Shown piece after piece: positions 1-7,972 of a stretch of 12,230 nt of DNA. Under the pieces are notes generated by a model. The model was not told where the DNA came from. It saw nothing but the letters and a program-made list of their open reading frames with translations, and did no database searches. The DNA comes from JADKIH01 sp031367345. Lineage in GTDB: Bacteria; Bacteroidota; Bacteroidia; AKYH767-A; 2013-40CM-41-45. The first letter of the stretch is position 1. Each line of letters opens with the position of its first letter. Both the position numbers and the translations under genes were made by a program. The DNA is taken from the NCBI GenBank assembly GCA_031367345.1, contig JANLPR010000041.1:1-12230 (forward strand), in the 5' to 3' direction.

Positions 1-832
1 GAACATACGATTGATCGTTTCTGATCTTTGCTTTATCTACTCCGCTTTTTGCAAAAATGTCTTGAAGTTTTTTCTCATTCAGCTCCCAATTTTTTCGAAA
101 TGTTTTTCTAACCTCAGTATTCGATGTATCTACTAACATGATCTTACCTGTTTCTGCGTCTTTGAATTCTGCTAATCCAATATCAGGCAATTCAATTTCT
201 CTTTGATCGTAAATTTGTAAGGCGACAACATCATGACGTTTATTAGATAACTTCAATGCATCTTCGAAATTATTATCTTTAAAATCGGAAATCACAAAAC
301 AAATTGATCTTTTCTTGATCATATTGGTCATGTAGCGTAATGCTTCTCCGATATTTGTCTTCGTATTTTTTGGAGTAAACTCTATAAGCTCACGTATAAT
401 TCGAAGTATATGTGATTTACCTTTTTTAGGCGGAATATATTTTTCGATAATGTCGCTAAAAAAAATAACGCCTATCTTATCATTGTTTTGTATTGCTGAA
501 AACGAAAGTACTGCACATAATTCTGTAATCATATCTCTCTTGAATTGTCCGCTAGTTCCAAACGACTCTGAACCGCTTACATCTACTAGTAAGATCACAT
601 TCAACTCTCTTTCTTCTTCAAAGACTTTTACGAACGGGTGACCAAAGCGTGCGGTTACATTCCAATCGATCGTTCGTATATCATCTCCGGGTGTATACTC
701 ACGCACTTCGCTAAAGGCCATACCTCTTCCTTTAAATGCACTATGATATTCACCCGAAAAGATATGAGACGATAACCCGCGGGTTTTGATCTCAATCTTC
801 CTGACTTTTTTTAATAATTCGGTTGTTTCCAT
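1..832 (-). CDS. DUF58 / von Willebrand A-like protein of a MoxR (Bat-type) operon, C-terminus beyond the window
   Basis: 277 codons are visible, starting at an ATG at 832 and open to the left edge, so a few C-terminal residues are missing (known relatives are often about 290 residues). The conserved DUF58 block lies at residues 27-88: a GEYHSAFKGRG stretch, then REYTPGDDIRTIDWN, then a VFEEERE segment. A MIDAS-like DVSGS (84-88) starts a vWA-type fold, with later metal-site candidates near T159 and the ISDF segment (181-184). No signal peptide or membrane segment is seen, so it is probably cytosolic or membrane-associated. The start is fixed: reading upstream in this frame meets the TAG of the MoxR gene after four codons, with no other start between. 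DUF58 proteins are encoded next to MoxR ATPases and are thought to work with them; in Bacteroidota the pair usually precedes batA/batB. The exact biochemical role is unknown. Confidence 0.9.
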   Translation of the reverse strand, partial: METTELLKKVRKIEIKTRGLSSHIFSGEYHSAFKGRGMAFSEVREYTPGDDIRTIDWNVTARFGHPFVKVFEEERELNVILLVDVSGSESFGTSGQFKRDMITELCAVLSFSAIQNNDKIGVIFFSDIIEKYIPPKKGKSHILRIIRELIEFTPKNTKTNIGEALRYMTNMIKKRSICFVISDFKDNNFEDALKLSNKRHDVVALQIYDQREIELPDIGLAEFKDAETGKIMLVDTSNTEVRKTFRKNWELNEKKLQDIFAKSGVDKAKIRNDQSYV

Positions 833-844
833 CGATGGTTGTTT

Positions 845-1828
845 CTATGGAACTTCTACAGCGTTCAAAATTTCATTGATGATCATTTCGCTTGTCACGT
901 TTTCAGCTTCTGCTTCGTATGTAATACCAATTCTATGACGCATTACATCGTGACAAACTGCTCTTACATCTTCAGGTATTACATAACCTCTACGTTTAAT
1001 AAAAGCATAAGCTTTAGAAGCCAATGCTAAATTAATACTGGCTCTCGGTGAACCTCCATAACTAATTAAGTTAGAAATTTTATCTAGGTTGTACTCTTTT
1101 GGAGAACGAGAAGCAAAAACAATATCAATAATATATTTTTCGATCTTCTCATCCATATAAACTTCTCTCACTACTTTACGAGCTCTGATAATTTCATCGG
1201 TGCTCACAACAGGATTTATCTTTGGAAAATCGTTGGAGATATTCTGACGGACAATCAATTTCTCATCTTCTTTCGTTGGATATCCAATTACAACTTTCAG
1301 CATAAATCGATCTACTTGTGCTTCAGGCAATGGATATGTACCTTCTTGTTCAATTGGATTCTGTGTGGCAAGTACTAAAAAAGGTTCTTCCAACGGGAAT
1401 GTCGTATCTCCAATTGTTACTTGTCGCTCTTGCATTGCTTCTAAAAGTGCGCTTTGAACTTTTGCAGGAGCACGATTTATTTCATCTGCCAATATAAAAT
1501 TGGCAAAGACAGGTCCTTTACGTACTGTAAAATTTTCTTGCTTTTGATTATAGATCATTGTTCCAACAAGATCGGCAGGAAGTAGATCAGGCGTAAATTG
1601 GATTCTGCTGAACTTTGCATGAACTGCAGTGGAAATGGATTTGATTGCTAACGTTTTTGCTAATCCCGGAACACCTTCTAATAAAATATGTCCATTGGCT
1701 AACATTCCAATCAATAATCTTTCAGTCATGTACTTTTGACCAACGATGACTTTGCTCAATTCCATCATCATTAAATCGACAAATGCCGATTCGCGATGAA
1801 TTCTTTCGTTAATTTCTTTAATATCCAT
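845..1828 (-). CDS. MoxR-family AAA+ ATPase
   Basis: The 327-residue length is typical of MoxR ATPases. AAA+ motifs appear in order: Walker A GVPGLAKT (52-59), Walker B FILADEINRA (111-120, acidic pair D115/E116), sensor 1 in ATQNP (154-158), an arginine-finger region EAQVDRF (169-175) and sensor 2 GSPRAS (259-264). The C-terminal lid is complete and ends in VEVP. MoxR proteins are cytosolic, chaperone-like ATPases thought to help assemble or activate partner vWA proteins. The DUF58 gene starts 12 bp after this stop codon, so the two are very probably co-transcribed. The preceding permease gene lies 178 bp upstream on the same strand, and no clear TAnnTTTG-type promoter was found in that gap. 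Family assignment is near certain; the cellular substrate is not known from sequence. Confidence 0.96.
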   Translation of the reverse strand: MDIKEINERIHRESAFVDLMMMELSKVIVGQKYMTERLLIGMLANGHILLEGVPGLAKTLAIKSISTAVHAKFSRIQFTPDLLPADLVGTMIYNQKQENFTVRKGPVFANFILADEINRAPAKVQSALLEAMQERQVTIGDTTFPLEEPFLVLATQNPIEQEGTYPLPEAQVDRFMLKVVIGYPTKEDEKLIVRQNISNDFPKINPVVSTDEIIRARKVVREVYMDEKIEKYIIDIVFASRSPKEYNLDKISNLISYGGSPRASINLALASKAYAFIKRRGYVIPEDVRAVCHDVMRHRIGITYEAEAENVTSEMIINEILNAVEVP

Positions 1829-2006
1829 AATTCGTTTAATAAATATTTAGTGTTATCGTTTTCTTGTTCTAATTTTTTGAATGCTTGATCTTAAATATCG
1901 TTGCTTTGATATGAACATAATTGAACTATAGTCGATCAATCTCCGTTCATTTTTTTTGTAGTGCAATTTTATTAAAAATTCAATGAAACAACTATGAATG
2001 GGCAGG
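1829..2006. other. Spacer between permease and MoxR genes
   Basis: This 178-bp AT-rich gap separates two genes on the minus strand. It holds an 8-bp palindrome ACTATAGT (1925-1932) inside imperfect 5-bp arms (ATTGA at 1920-1924, TCAAT at 1936-1940) and a run of eight T on the plus strand near 1949-1957. No good intrinsic terminator for the ABC operon and no convincing Bacteroidota -7 element for moxR were found by eye, so whether moxR has its own promoter here is open. Confidence 0.4.
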
Positions 2007-3281
2007 TTAAAAAATGTTAAAGACAGGACTACCTTTCTTACTTTTCCGACCTAATTTACTTGCATATGAATTCAATCCTACTAACAACAGAGCAATAGAC
2101 AGCCCGGGAAAGATAACGAGCCACCATGCAGTAAAATTCTCTCTTGCTGCAAACATCAGTGTTCCCCAACTTGTGATTCCTGCCGGTAATCCGATGCCAA
2201 GAAAGGAAAGCCCTGTTTCGGTAAGAATGGCCGATGCAAAGCCATAGACGAATAATGTTTGTAATGATGCGAAAATGTTTGGCAATAAATGACCTGACAT
2301 CAAGCGTTTGAAGCTGAGTCCCATCGATCTTCCTACTTGAATAAATTCTACATCTCTCAATTTCATTACTTCGGCACGTGAAATCCTTGCTATATCTGTC
2401 CATGAGGTAAGCCCAATAATCATGACTAACATCGCTAGTGATGGTTTTGTAATTGCTGCTAAAGTTAGGATTAATATTAAGCGAGGAAGCGAAAGAAATA
2501 ATTCTACGAATCGCATTAAGATAAAATCGAGTGGTATGAAAATCCTTTTTAGTTTTATTTTTTTTAGTTTCGACTCAATGATAATTGGCGATAACATAAC
2601 TACTATAAAACAGATAAAAGCTAACAATGATGAAATTACTTTTAGAATTGTGTTTTCAGAGTTATGAATTACAATTTGTCTGCTCACATAAATGGCAGGA
2701 AAAAAAAGAATTACACTTAAAAAAATGGAGACGTAAGATATTTTTAACTTGAAGTCTCCGAAAAATCCGGCCATTCCGCCGATCACTAACCCAATTATTC
2801 CGGAGATCAATACAAACGAAATTCCTATAATTAAAGCAATCCTTGTTCCATAGATCAGTCCGGCTAAAACATCTTGCCCTGTTCGTGTTGTGCCAAGAAA
2901 GTGTCTCTTATAAAAAGGCAGTACTTTTTTCGTTCCATCAGAATCTTGATAATATTGATGTGAAAAGGGTGAAACAAAATTGGAATTAATCAGATCAGAT
3001 TTTCCAGCCGACCATCGTACCGGTGCGTAAATTGCAAATTGCGGATTCAATTTATTCCATTGAATAAAATCGGATAGTTCATTATTTTTTTCTCCAATCG
3101 AATTTTTAATAATAAAATAATTATCATTTGAGAGCGCAGGAAAGGAGTAGTGGTCGTTGTACTTTATCAAAATTGGTTTTTCATTTGCCAAAATAGGAGC
3201 TAATAAAGCAATCAATAAATATATCGTAATGATTTTCGGTATCGTTTTTATCCAATGGAATATCGTTTTCACAAAAATCAT
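2007..3281 (-). CDS. DppC/OppC-like ABC transporter permease with enlarged N-terminal half
   Basis: This is one of two integral-membrane subunits of a peptide-type (DPP/OPP) ABC importer. At 424 residues it is much longer than the roughly 300 usual for the family. TM1 is about 14-32 and is followed by about 110 periplasmic residues. The family core then starts at HFLGTTRTGQDVLAGLIYGTR (127-147), equivalent to the usual GTDxxGRDV segment. The cytoplasmic EAA loop that contacts the ATPase is at about 313-336 (QVGRSMGLSFKRL, then HLLPN), and conserved GLSFLGIG follows at 357-364. Two extra hydrophobic stretches (about 180-200 and 214-235) sit between the second membrane segment and the conserved FVELFLSLPRL region, suggesting eight rather than six TM helices. 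Its ATG overlaps the stop of the DppB-like gene (ATGA, 3278-3281), implying translational coupling. Substrate cannot be deduced from a permease alone. Confidence 0.92.
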   Translation of the reverse strand: MIFVKTIFHWIKTIPKIITIYLLIALLAPILANEKPILIKYNDHYSFPALSNDNYFIIKNSIGEKNNELSDFIQWNKLNPQFAIYAPVRWSAGKSDLINSNFVSPFSHQYYQDSDGTKKVLPFYKRHFLGTTRTGQDVLAGLIYGTRIALIIGISFVLISGIIGLVIGGMAGFFGDFKLKISYVSIFLSVILFFPAIYVSRQIVIHNSENTILKVISSLLAFICFIVVMLSPIIIESKLKKIKLKRIFIPLDFILMRFVELFLSLPRLILILTLAAITKPSLAMLVMIIGLTSWTDIARISRAEVMKLRDVEFIQVGRSMGLSFKRLMSGHLLPNIFASLQTLFVYGFASAILTETGLSFLGIGLPAGITSWGTLMFAARENFTAWWLVIFPGLSIALLLVGLNSYASKLGRKSKKGSPVFNIF

Positions 3282-4363
3282 TTAGCTGTGAATTTAATAC
3301 GTGGGTCAACAATTGCATAGAGCAAATCACTTATTAAAAAACCTGTCATTGTAATGAAGCCTGTAAAGAAAAATACTGCTATTACAACGGGAAAATCTTG
3401 CATACTAATAGCTTGGAAAATGGTATTTCCCATTCCCGGGATATTGAAAATGGTTTCTAAAATAACTGAACCACCTATAATAAAAGGAAAGACATGACTG
3501 AAAATAGTAATCAGTAATGGAAAAACATTTGGAAGTGCATGTTTATCGGCTATATTTTTTTCTGATAAACCTTTTGCTTTCGCTGTTCGAATGAAATCCT
3601 GTTTTAATATTGATTGAATGCTGACTTTTACACTACCTGAAATAAATGCAAACGAACTATATGTAAAAGTAATCAATGGTAAAATGAGATAGGGTATCGT
3701 TTTAAAAATTCGTTCTATGATTCCTACATTTTGACCAAATCCTCCTGCTGGTGAAACTCCCGAAACCGGAAATAGATTTAGCATATCGGGATTGGATAAA
3801 AAGAAAAGTAAAAGGATGGCTATCCAGAATGATGGTAACGCATATAAAATATTGAAAAAAAATGTTGTTCGCTTTTCTACTGAAGTTCCTTCTTTCCTCC
3901 CTAGCCTTAAGCCTATTGGAACAACTATTAAAAAAGAGATTAATATTGACAAAAGTGAAAGTAATAATGACCATCCTACTTTTTTCTTGATGATACATAA
4001 AACAGATTCATTCGTCTGAAAACTATTACCAAAATCACCATGGATAATTCCCGATTTTTCATTGGCGCCAAAAAGCCATCTCTGAAATTGATTTTCACTC
4101 TGAAATTTGATTAAAGAAAAAAGTTTATTTTCGTCGGAAATGGAAATGTAAAATACAGGAAGGTCTAATCCTAATTGATGCCTCACTTCTGCAATCGTTT
4201 TTTTGTCAATATTATTTTCTGATTCATGCAAATCTGTTTGAGTGGTAAGCATCATTTCTACCGGATCGCCAGGGGAATATTTCAAGAGCAGAAAGGAGAT
4301 TACAGCCAACACTAAAAGTGATGGTATGAAAGCAAGCAAACGTTTTAAAATATATACTAGCAT
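3278..4363 (-). CDS. DppB/OppB-like ABC transporter permease
   Basis: This is the partner permease of the peptide-type importer, 361 residues against a usual 305-340. The N-terminal membrane helix (about 6-28) is followed by the family signature PGDP (31-34). A periplasmic segment with QLGLDLP (63-69) and GDFGNS (109-114) leads into the transport domain, with further helices around 131-152, 168-190, 225-245, 283-301 and 323-350. The EAA loop is about 257-279 (FIRTAKAKGL, then HALPN), followed by ETIFNIPGMG (303-312) and the typical DPRIKF ending (353-358). The extra length lies mainly in the first periplasmic segment (about 70-108). It begins 63 bp after the binding-protein stop and overlaps the DppC-like gene by 4 bp, so all three form one operon. 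Confidence 0.94.
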   Translation of the reverse strand: MLVYILKRLLAFIPSLLVLAVISFLLLKYSPGDPVEMMLTTQTDLHESENNIDKKTIAEVRHQLGLDLPVFYISISDENKLFSLIKFQSENQFQRWLFGANEKSGIIHGDFGNSFQTNESVLCIIKKKVGWSLLLSLLSILISFLIVVPIGLRLGRKEGTSVEKRTTFFFNILYALPSFWIAILLLFFLSNPDMLNLFPVSGVSPAGGFGQNVGIIERIFKTIPYLILPLITFTYSSFAFISGSVKVSIQSILKQDFIRTAKAKGLSEKNIADKHALPNVFPLLITIFSHVFPFIIGGSVILETIFNIPGMGNTIFQAISMQDFPVVIAVFFFTGFITMTGFLISDLLYAIVDPRIKFTAK

Positions 4364-4378
4364 CTCTGTTTGGAAATC

Positions 4379-4399
4379 GAATAGTTGGTCATCCTATTC
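4379..4399 (-). other. Intercistronic stem-loop between binding-protein and permease genes
   Basis: A perfect 6-bp inverted repeat, GAATAG (4379-4384) and CTATTC (4394-4399), with a 9-nt loop sits in the 63-bp gap. It has no T-run on the coding strand, so it does not look like a terminator. It could protect the upstream message, giving more binding protein than permease, as known for some binding-protein operons. That role is inference, and a stem this short may be chance. Confidence 0.25.
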
Positions 4400-4426
4400 A
4401 ACGACTCTAAAATACTCTTTCATATC

Positions 4427-6292
4427 TTATGGACTTACTCCATTGGAAAGAGTTATAACAGGGGTTATTGACAATAAGCGAAGTGGGTTAAGCAAAATCC
4501 CGGGACGGTCAGCGAATAAGAATCGATTGCCAAATCGTTTATGAATGATAGATCGTTTTAAAGATGTGTATAAGAATATGAATGGTTGATCGTCGTAAAT
4601 TAGTTGTTGCAACTCTTTTGAAAGTCGCATACGTTTGTCTAAATCAATTTCGCTTTTAATTGCTTCAATCAATTTATCTGAAGCCTCATTGCCAAAACCA
4701 CAGTAATTTGATCCGTGATTAGCCCACGATTTTGAATGCCAAAGTTGTGTAAAATCTTCCGGTAAAGCTGTCATTGACCAGCTTCCCATCAACATATCAA
4801 AATCATGGTTTCTTGCCTTCTCTAGAAATAATTTTAATTCCATTGGAACAGGTTCTACTACTATGGCTACTTTTTTCAATTCTTCAGTAATTAATAATGC
4901 CATATCTCGCCAGTCCGGTGAAGTATTTAGGTAATTCAACTGAACTCTGAATTCAACTATTTTACCATTCACGTTTTTTTCCAAAACACCATTTTTGTCA
5001 TTATCATTCCAACCACTTTCTAATAAAAGTTTTTTCGCATTTTCAATATTTATTTCTACGGGTTTTAATTGATCATTAAAATCTTTTTTGAAAGGCGAAA
5101 CATTACTTACCATTCTTTTACATTGACCAGCATAATTGTTATAGACAAGTTGAGTAAATTTTGAGACATCTATTAGATGAGCAATCGCTTTGCGAGTTTT
5201 TATATCGACGAAAAAAGGATGACTTTCACTGTTATCCGGTCGCTCGTTTAATCCAATGTAGGTGTAATTGTAAGTAGGCGACATTGTAGCATCATAGTTT
5301 TTTCTAAATTCTTCATCTTGATTTAATGCTAAAAAAGAATTTACTGAAATGTTGGATGTTACATCGTAATTCTGATTCTTAAATTCTAGTTGTTGTGTCT
5401 GATCGTCTTTATTTATTTTATAAATTATTTTATCAGGAAAAGATCGTTCGTGGTAATCGGTTGACTGATCAGTCCAATGATTTTTCTTTTTTTCTAAAGT
5501 TAAATACTGACCGGTTTCCCAATTCGTTACTTTATACATTCCTAATCCATTCAGTTTTGATATTGATCTTCCATTCGAATCATCGTTGAATTCATCCGCC
5601 CATTTTACTAATTCAGGAAATCTTTTTAGGTCAATTGTGGAATCACCGAACTGGCTCAATGTAAATTTTGAAAGTACACTTGCCGGATCATGAAATTTTT
5701 GTTCGAGGATTGGGAAGGAGCCAAACCAAAATTTATTTTGAATGTTTTTATTATTCATAACACAAGTGAACTTCATTGTATCAGTTTGGTCGAAAATAAT
5801 CTCCTTCAAATTATTCCAATATGTTTTTACCATCGGATCATTTACTAACGGACAAGAAAAAACTTTTGCTGTAAAAAGTATATCTTCTCTGCGTAATGTA
5901 CTTCCATCGTCCCACATTGGACCATGTTTAAGGGAATATAGATATTGAAGTCCATTGTCTGTTTCTATCGGCAGTTGCGTTAACAATCCTGGAATCATAG
6001 AAGCATTTTCGTAATCGGAATAAAGTAGCGTTCGTTGTGTGAGTAATAAGAGCTCATTTCGTGGCGCGGAATTGCCATTGGTTGGATGTAAATTGTCCGG
6101 TTCCGATATAGAGTGTACAACAACCGAATTTTCAGTTGACCAGTTACTTTCTATATGGATAGCATCGCGGAGCTTTATGAATATTGACGATGATACCGCA
6201 GAATTTTTTTGTTGTGGATCATGACAAGCACTCATAAAAAGTACGATGTAAATAAAAATGATCTTTTTCAAATTGATTTTTTTTGTTCGCAA
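4427..6292 (-). CDS. Peptide-type ABC transporter substrate-binding lipoprotein (SBP family 5)
   Basis: The 621-residue protein is the extracytoplasmic ligand-binding subunit of the importer. A lysine-rich N-terminus, a hydrophobic stretch (11-20) and a lipobox-like MSAC ending at C23 indicate a lipoprotein. The family-5 fold is visible: a SEPDNLHPTNG segment (63-73) near the start, the diagnostic LKHGPMWDDGSTLRREDILF (121-140), equivalent to the usual LRxGVKWHDGxPxTAxDV, and a late DKRMRLSKELQQLI segment before the C-terminal lobe. The first codon at 6292 is TTG; no in-frame ATG exists upstream before a stop near 6406, and the next ATG is residue 20, inside the signal sequence, so TTG is the likely start. 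The two permease genes follow directly. The family binds oligopeptides and also other ligands such as nickel or sugars, so the substrate is uncertain. Confidence 0.93.
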   Translation of the reverse strand: MRTKKINLKKIIFIYIVLFMSACHDPQQKNSAVSSSIFIKLRDAIHIESNWSTENSVVVHSISEPDNLHPTNGNSAPRNELLLLTQRTLLYSDYENASMIPGLLTQLPIETDNGLQYLYSLKHGPMWDDGSTLRREDILFTAKVFSCPLVNDPMVKTYWNNLKEIIFDQTDTMKFTCVMNNKNIQNKFWFGSFPILEQKFHDPASVLSKFTLSQFGDSTIDLKRFPELVKWADEFNDDSNGRSISKLNGLGMYKVTNWETGQYLTLEKKKNHWTDQSTDYHERSFPDKIIYKINKDDQTQQLEFKNQNYDVTSNISVNSFLALNQDEEFRKNYDATMSPTYNYTYIGLNERPDNSESHPFFVDIKTRKAIAHLIDVSKFTQLVYNNYAGQCKRMVSNVSPFKKDFNDQLKPVEINIENAKKLLLESGWNDNDKNGVLEKNVNGKIVEFRVQLNYLNTSPDWRDMALLITEELKKVAIVVEPVPMELKLFLEKARNHDFDMLMGSWSMTALPEDFTQLWHSKSWANHGSNYCGFGNEASDKLIEAIKSEIDLDKRMRLSKELQQLIYDDQPFIFLYTSLKRSIIHKRFGNRFLFADRPGILLNPLRLLSITPVITLSNGVSP

Positions 6293-6616
6293 ATTAAATG
6301 AAAAATTATTATACCATAAGAGATATTGTAGAATAGATAATTGAAATTGAAAATCAAATGGAAGTAGAAGCTGTTTGGCTTTGTTTACTACACAATTTAT
6401 CTTTCATGTTAATAACATTTGGTGACTTCAGAAAGTGGCCATTTTGTGAAAATATGATAAGAATCATCAAAATTTTGAATTGAAAAAGAGTGAGAGATTT
6501 TTCCAACTTATTGAAATAGAATGAGTAGCAATTGAAACTTTAAATTATTCCTTATTTGGAATTAATCTAAATAAGATGCACTTTTGCCCAAAATTAATTC
6601 GAATAAATTATACAAG
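6293..6616. promoter_or_regulatory. Divergent intergenic control region
   Basis: This 324-bp AT-rich stretch separates the divergent binding-protein and porin genes and holds no credible gene. It contains a 12-bp perfect palindrome TCAAAATTTTGA (6467-6478), a dyad ATGAT/ATCAT with a 4-nt spacer (6454-6467) that shares one base with it, and ATTTT/AAAAT with a 3-nt spacer just before. This cluster could be an operator, but AT-rich DNA yields such dyads easily. Promoter-like elements lie at the porin end. Confidence 0.5.
6555..6586 (+). promoter_or_regulatory. Candidate Bacteroidota-type promoter of the porin gene
   Basis: TTTG at 6555-6558 is followed, after 20 nt, by CACTTTTG at 6579-6586. 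This fits the known Bacteroidota pattern TTTG, about 19-21 nt, TAnnTTTG, with one mismatch in the -7 box. Transcription would begin only about 25 nt before the ATG at 6617, a sensible leader length. Confidence 0.45.
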
Positions 6617-7834
6617 ATGAAAAATCTCCTATTATCTACATCCCTTTTATTGGGTTTTTATAGCTCTACTTCAGCGCAAACTATTGCAGTTTCCGCTGAA
6701 ACTAAACAAACAATCGATACCACTCAAGGTCATACAACAATCGGCGGTTATGGAAATGCCTATTTCCAACGCGACAACAACGAAGAAAAAGCCAAAATGA
6801 ATTTTGAACGCCTTGTTTTATTTACGGGTCACAAATTCAACAAGAAATTTTCTTTCTTCAGCGAATTAGAAGTGGAAGATGCCAAGGTGAGTGGTGGAGA
6901 AGAAGGCGGTGAGGTAGCACTAGAGCAATGTTACATACAGTACAATGTGAATGCAACTAATTATTGGAAATTCGGATTGTTCATTCCTCAAATTGGATTA
7001 TTGAATCAGAACCATTTGCCTGAAAATTTTAATGGCAATGAAAGAAGTATAGTAGAAACAATAGTTATTCCTTCGACATGGAGAGAATTAGGCATAAGTT
7101 ATATCGGGGAATTTTCAAAGGTTCCCGTTTCTTATTCAATTGCACTAATGAATGGATTGAGCTCGGCAAATTTTGAACATGGTACAGGAATAAGAGGAGG
7201 ACGATTTGAAGGACGTGATGCTACTGGAAATAATTTAGCTCTAACCGGAGCGATTGAATATGCTTACAAAAAAATAAAATTTCAAGTTAGTGGATATTAT
7301 GGAGGTAGTGTTGGACTTTCAAAACGTGAAGCAGATAAGTTGCAATTAGAATCAGGAATTTTTGGAAGTGCTGTTGGATTGTTGGAAGCAAATTTTCGTT
7401 ACACTACAAAGAATTTTTCTTTCAAAGCACTTGCGTGTACTATTTCTATCCCCAAAGCAGCATCTATTAATAGAGCATACTTAAATAATACTGCAGATTT
7501 AGCTTATGGCGGTTCGGTAGAAGCGGCTTATGTAATTTGTCGAACAAAAGAGTTGAATTCTTCAGCTCATTTGATAGGCTTTGCACGTTTTGAAAAATTG
7601 GATTTGAATGCTGATATTCCCGGAAACGCTCTTAAAGATCCAACACTCGATCAACAACATTTAATTATTGGGTTAACTTATCTGCCATTGAATAATCTGG
7701 TTTTCAAATTTGATGTAAGAATAAAAAATACCGGCAACCCAAATCCTGAATTGGCCGGACCACCGGATCCGGAACTTCCACCGTATAAATCGAGTAATTC
7801 GTTTGTTAACTTAGGACTAGGCTTTAGTTTCTAA
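6617..7834 (+). CDS. Outer-membrane beta-barrel protein, porin-like
   Basis: Starting at the ATG at 6617 gives 405 residues and a clean signal peptide: a lysine, a leucine-rich core, then STSA with cleavage predicted between A20 and Q21. An upstream in-frame TTG at 6584 would add 11 residues in front of this signal and overlaps the candidate -7 box, so it was not used. The mature protein has alternating hydrophobic/polar segments with many aromatic residues and glycines, for example GGYGNAYFQRD near the start, and ends in the aromatic-terminated strand LGLGFSF, typical of outer-membrane barrels. A proline-rich NPNPELAGPPDPELPPY stretch precedes the last strand and is probably a surface loop. 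It resembles the phosphate-selective porin O/P-like group of Bacteroidota, but substrate specificity cannot be read. It is followed by a strong hairpin and then a two-component pair that may regulate it. Confidence 0.72.
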   Translation: MKNLLLSTSLLLGFYSSTSAQTIAVSAETKQTIDTTQGHTTIGGYGNAYFQRDNNEEKAKMNFERLVLFTGHKFNKKFSFFSELEVEDAKVSGGEEGGEVALEQCYIQYNVNATNYWKFGLFIPQIGLLNQNHLPENFNGNERSIVETIVIPSTWRELGISYIGEFSKVPVSYSIALMNGLSSANFEHGTGIRGGRFEGRDATGNNLALTGAIEYAYKKIKFQVSGYYGGSVGLSKREADKLQLESGIFGSAVGLLEANFRYTTKNFSFKALACTISIPKAASINRAYLNNTADLAYGGSVEAAYVICRTKELNSSAHLIGFARFEKLDLNADIPGNALKDPTLDQQHLIIGLTYLPLNNLVFKFDVRIKNTGNPNPELAGPPDPELPPYKSSNSFVNLGLGFSF

Positions 7835-7875
7835 CTTTATACTAATTGACGAGAGAGTTGATGAAGTTTAAAAAA

Positions 7876-7904
7876 TTGATTGGTAGCATCGAACGCTAGG
7901 TTTA
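7876..7904 (+). promoter_or_regulatory. Weak promoter-like element before the kinase gene
   Basis: TTG (7876-7878), an 18-nt spacer and TAGGTTTA (7897-7904, one mismatch to TAnnTTTG) could form a promoter for the kinase-regulator genes. A transcript from here would have to pass through the hairpin at 7926-7972. Weak matches of this kind are common in AT-rich DNA. Confidence 0.22.
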
Positions 7905-7925
7905 TTCTTTACCTTCGAAAAGGGT

Positions 7926-7972
7926 ACTATTGTCGCATTTGATTTTGGCAAATGGGATAATAGTGTTTTTTT
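7926..7972 (+). terminator. Intrinsic-terminator-like hairpin with T-run
   Basis: The left arm 7926-7941 pairs with the right arm 7949-7964 around a 7-nt loop. The 16-position stem has one G-G mismatch (7935/7955) and one G-T wobble (7932/7958). Seven T follow at 7966-7972. This is the form of a rho-independent terminator for the porin gene, which ends 91 bp upstream. It lies only 22 bp before the kinase start codon, so it may instead act as an attenuator in the kinase leader. Confidence 0.72.

Noticed and set aside
2056..2403. 115-codon open frame on the minus strand
   Set aside because: It lies wholly inside the DppC-like gene in another frame and has no domain or signal; the permease frame carries the EAA loop here.
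6584..6586. TTG as start of the porin-like gene
   Set aside because: It would place 11 polar residues before a complete signal peptide and lies in the candidate -7 box; the ATG at 6617 fits better.
7853..7870. Possible LytTR binding repeats (GAGTTGA and AAGTTTA)
   Set aside because: The two words are only about 9 bp apart and poorly conserved; LytTR sites usually show longer, better-spaced repeats.
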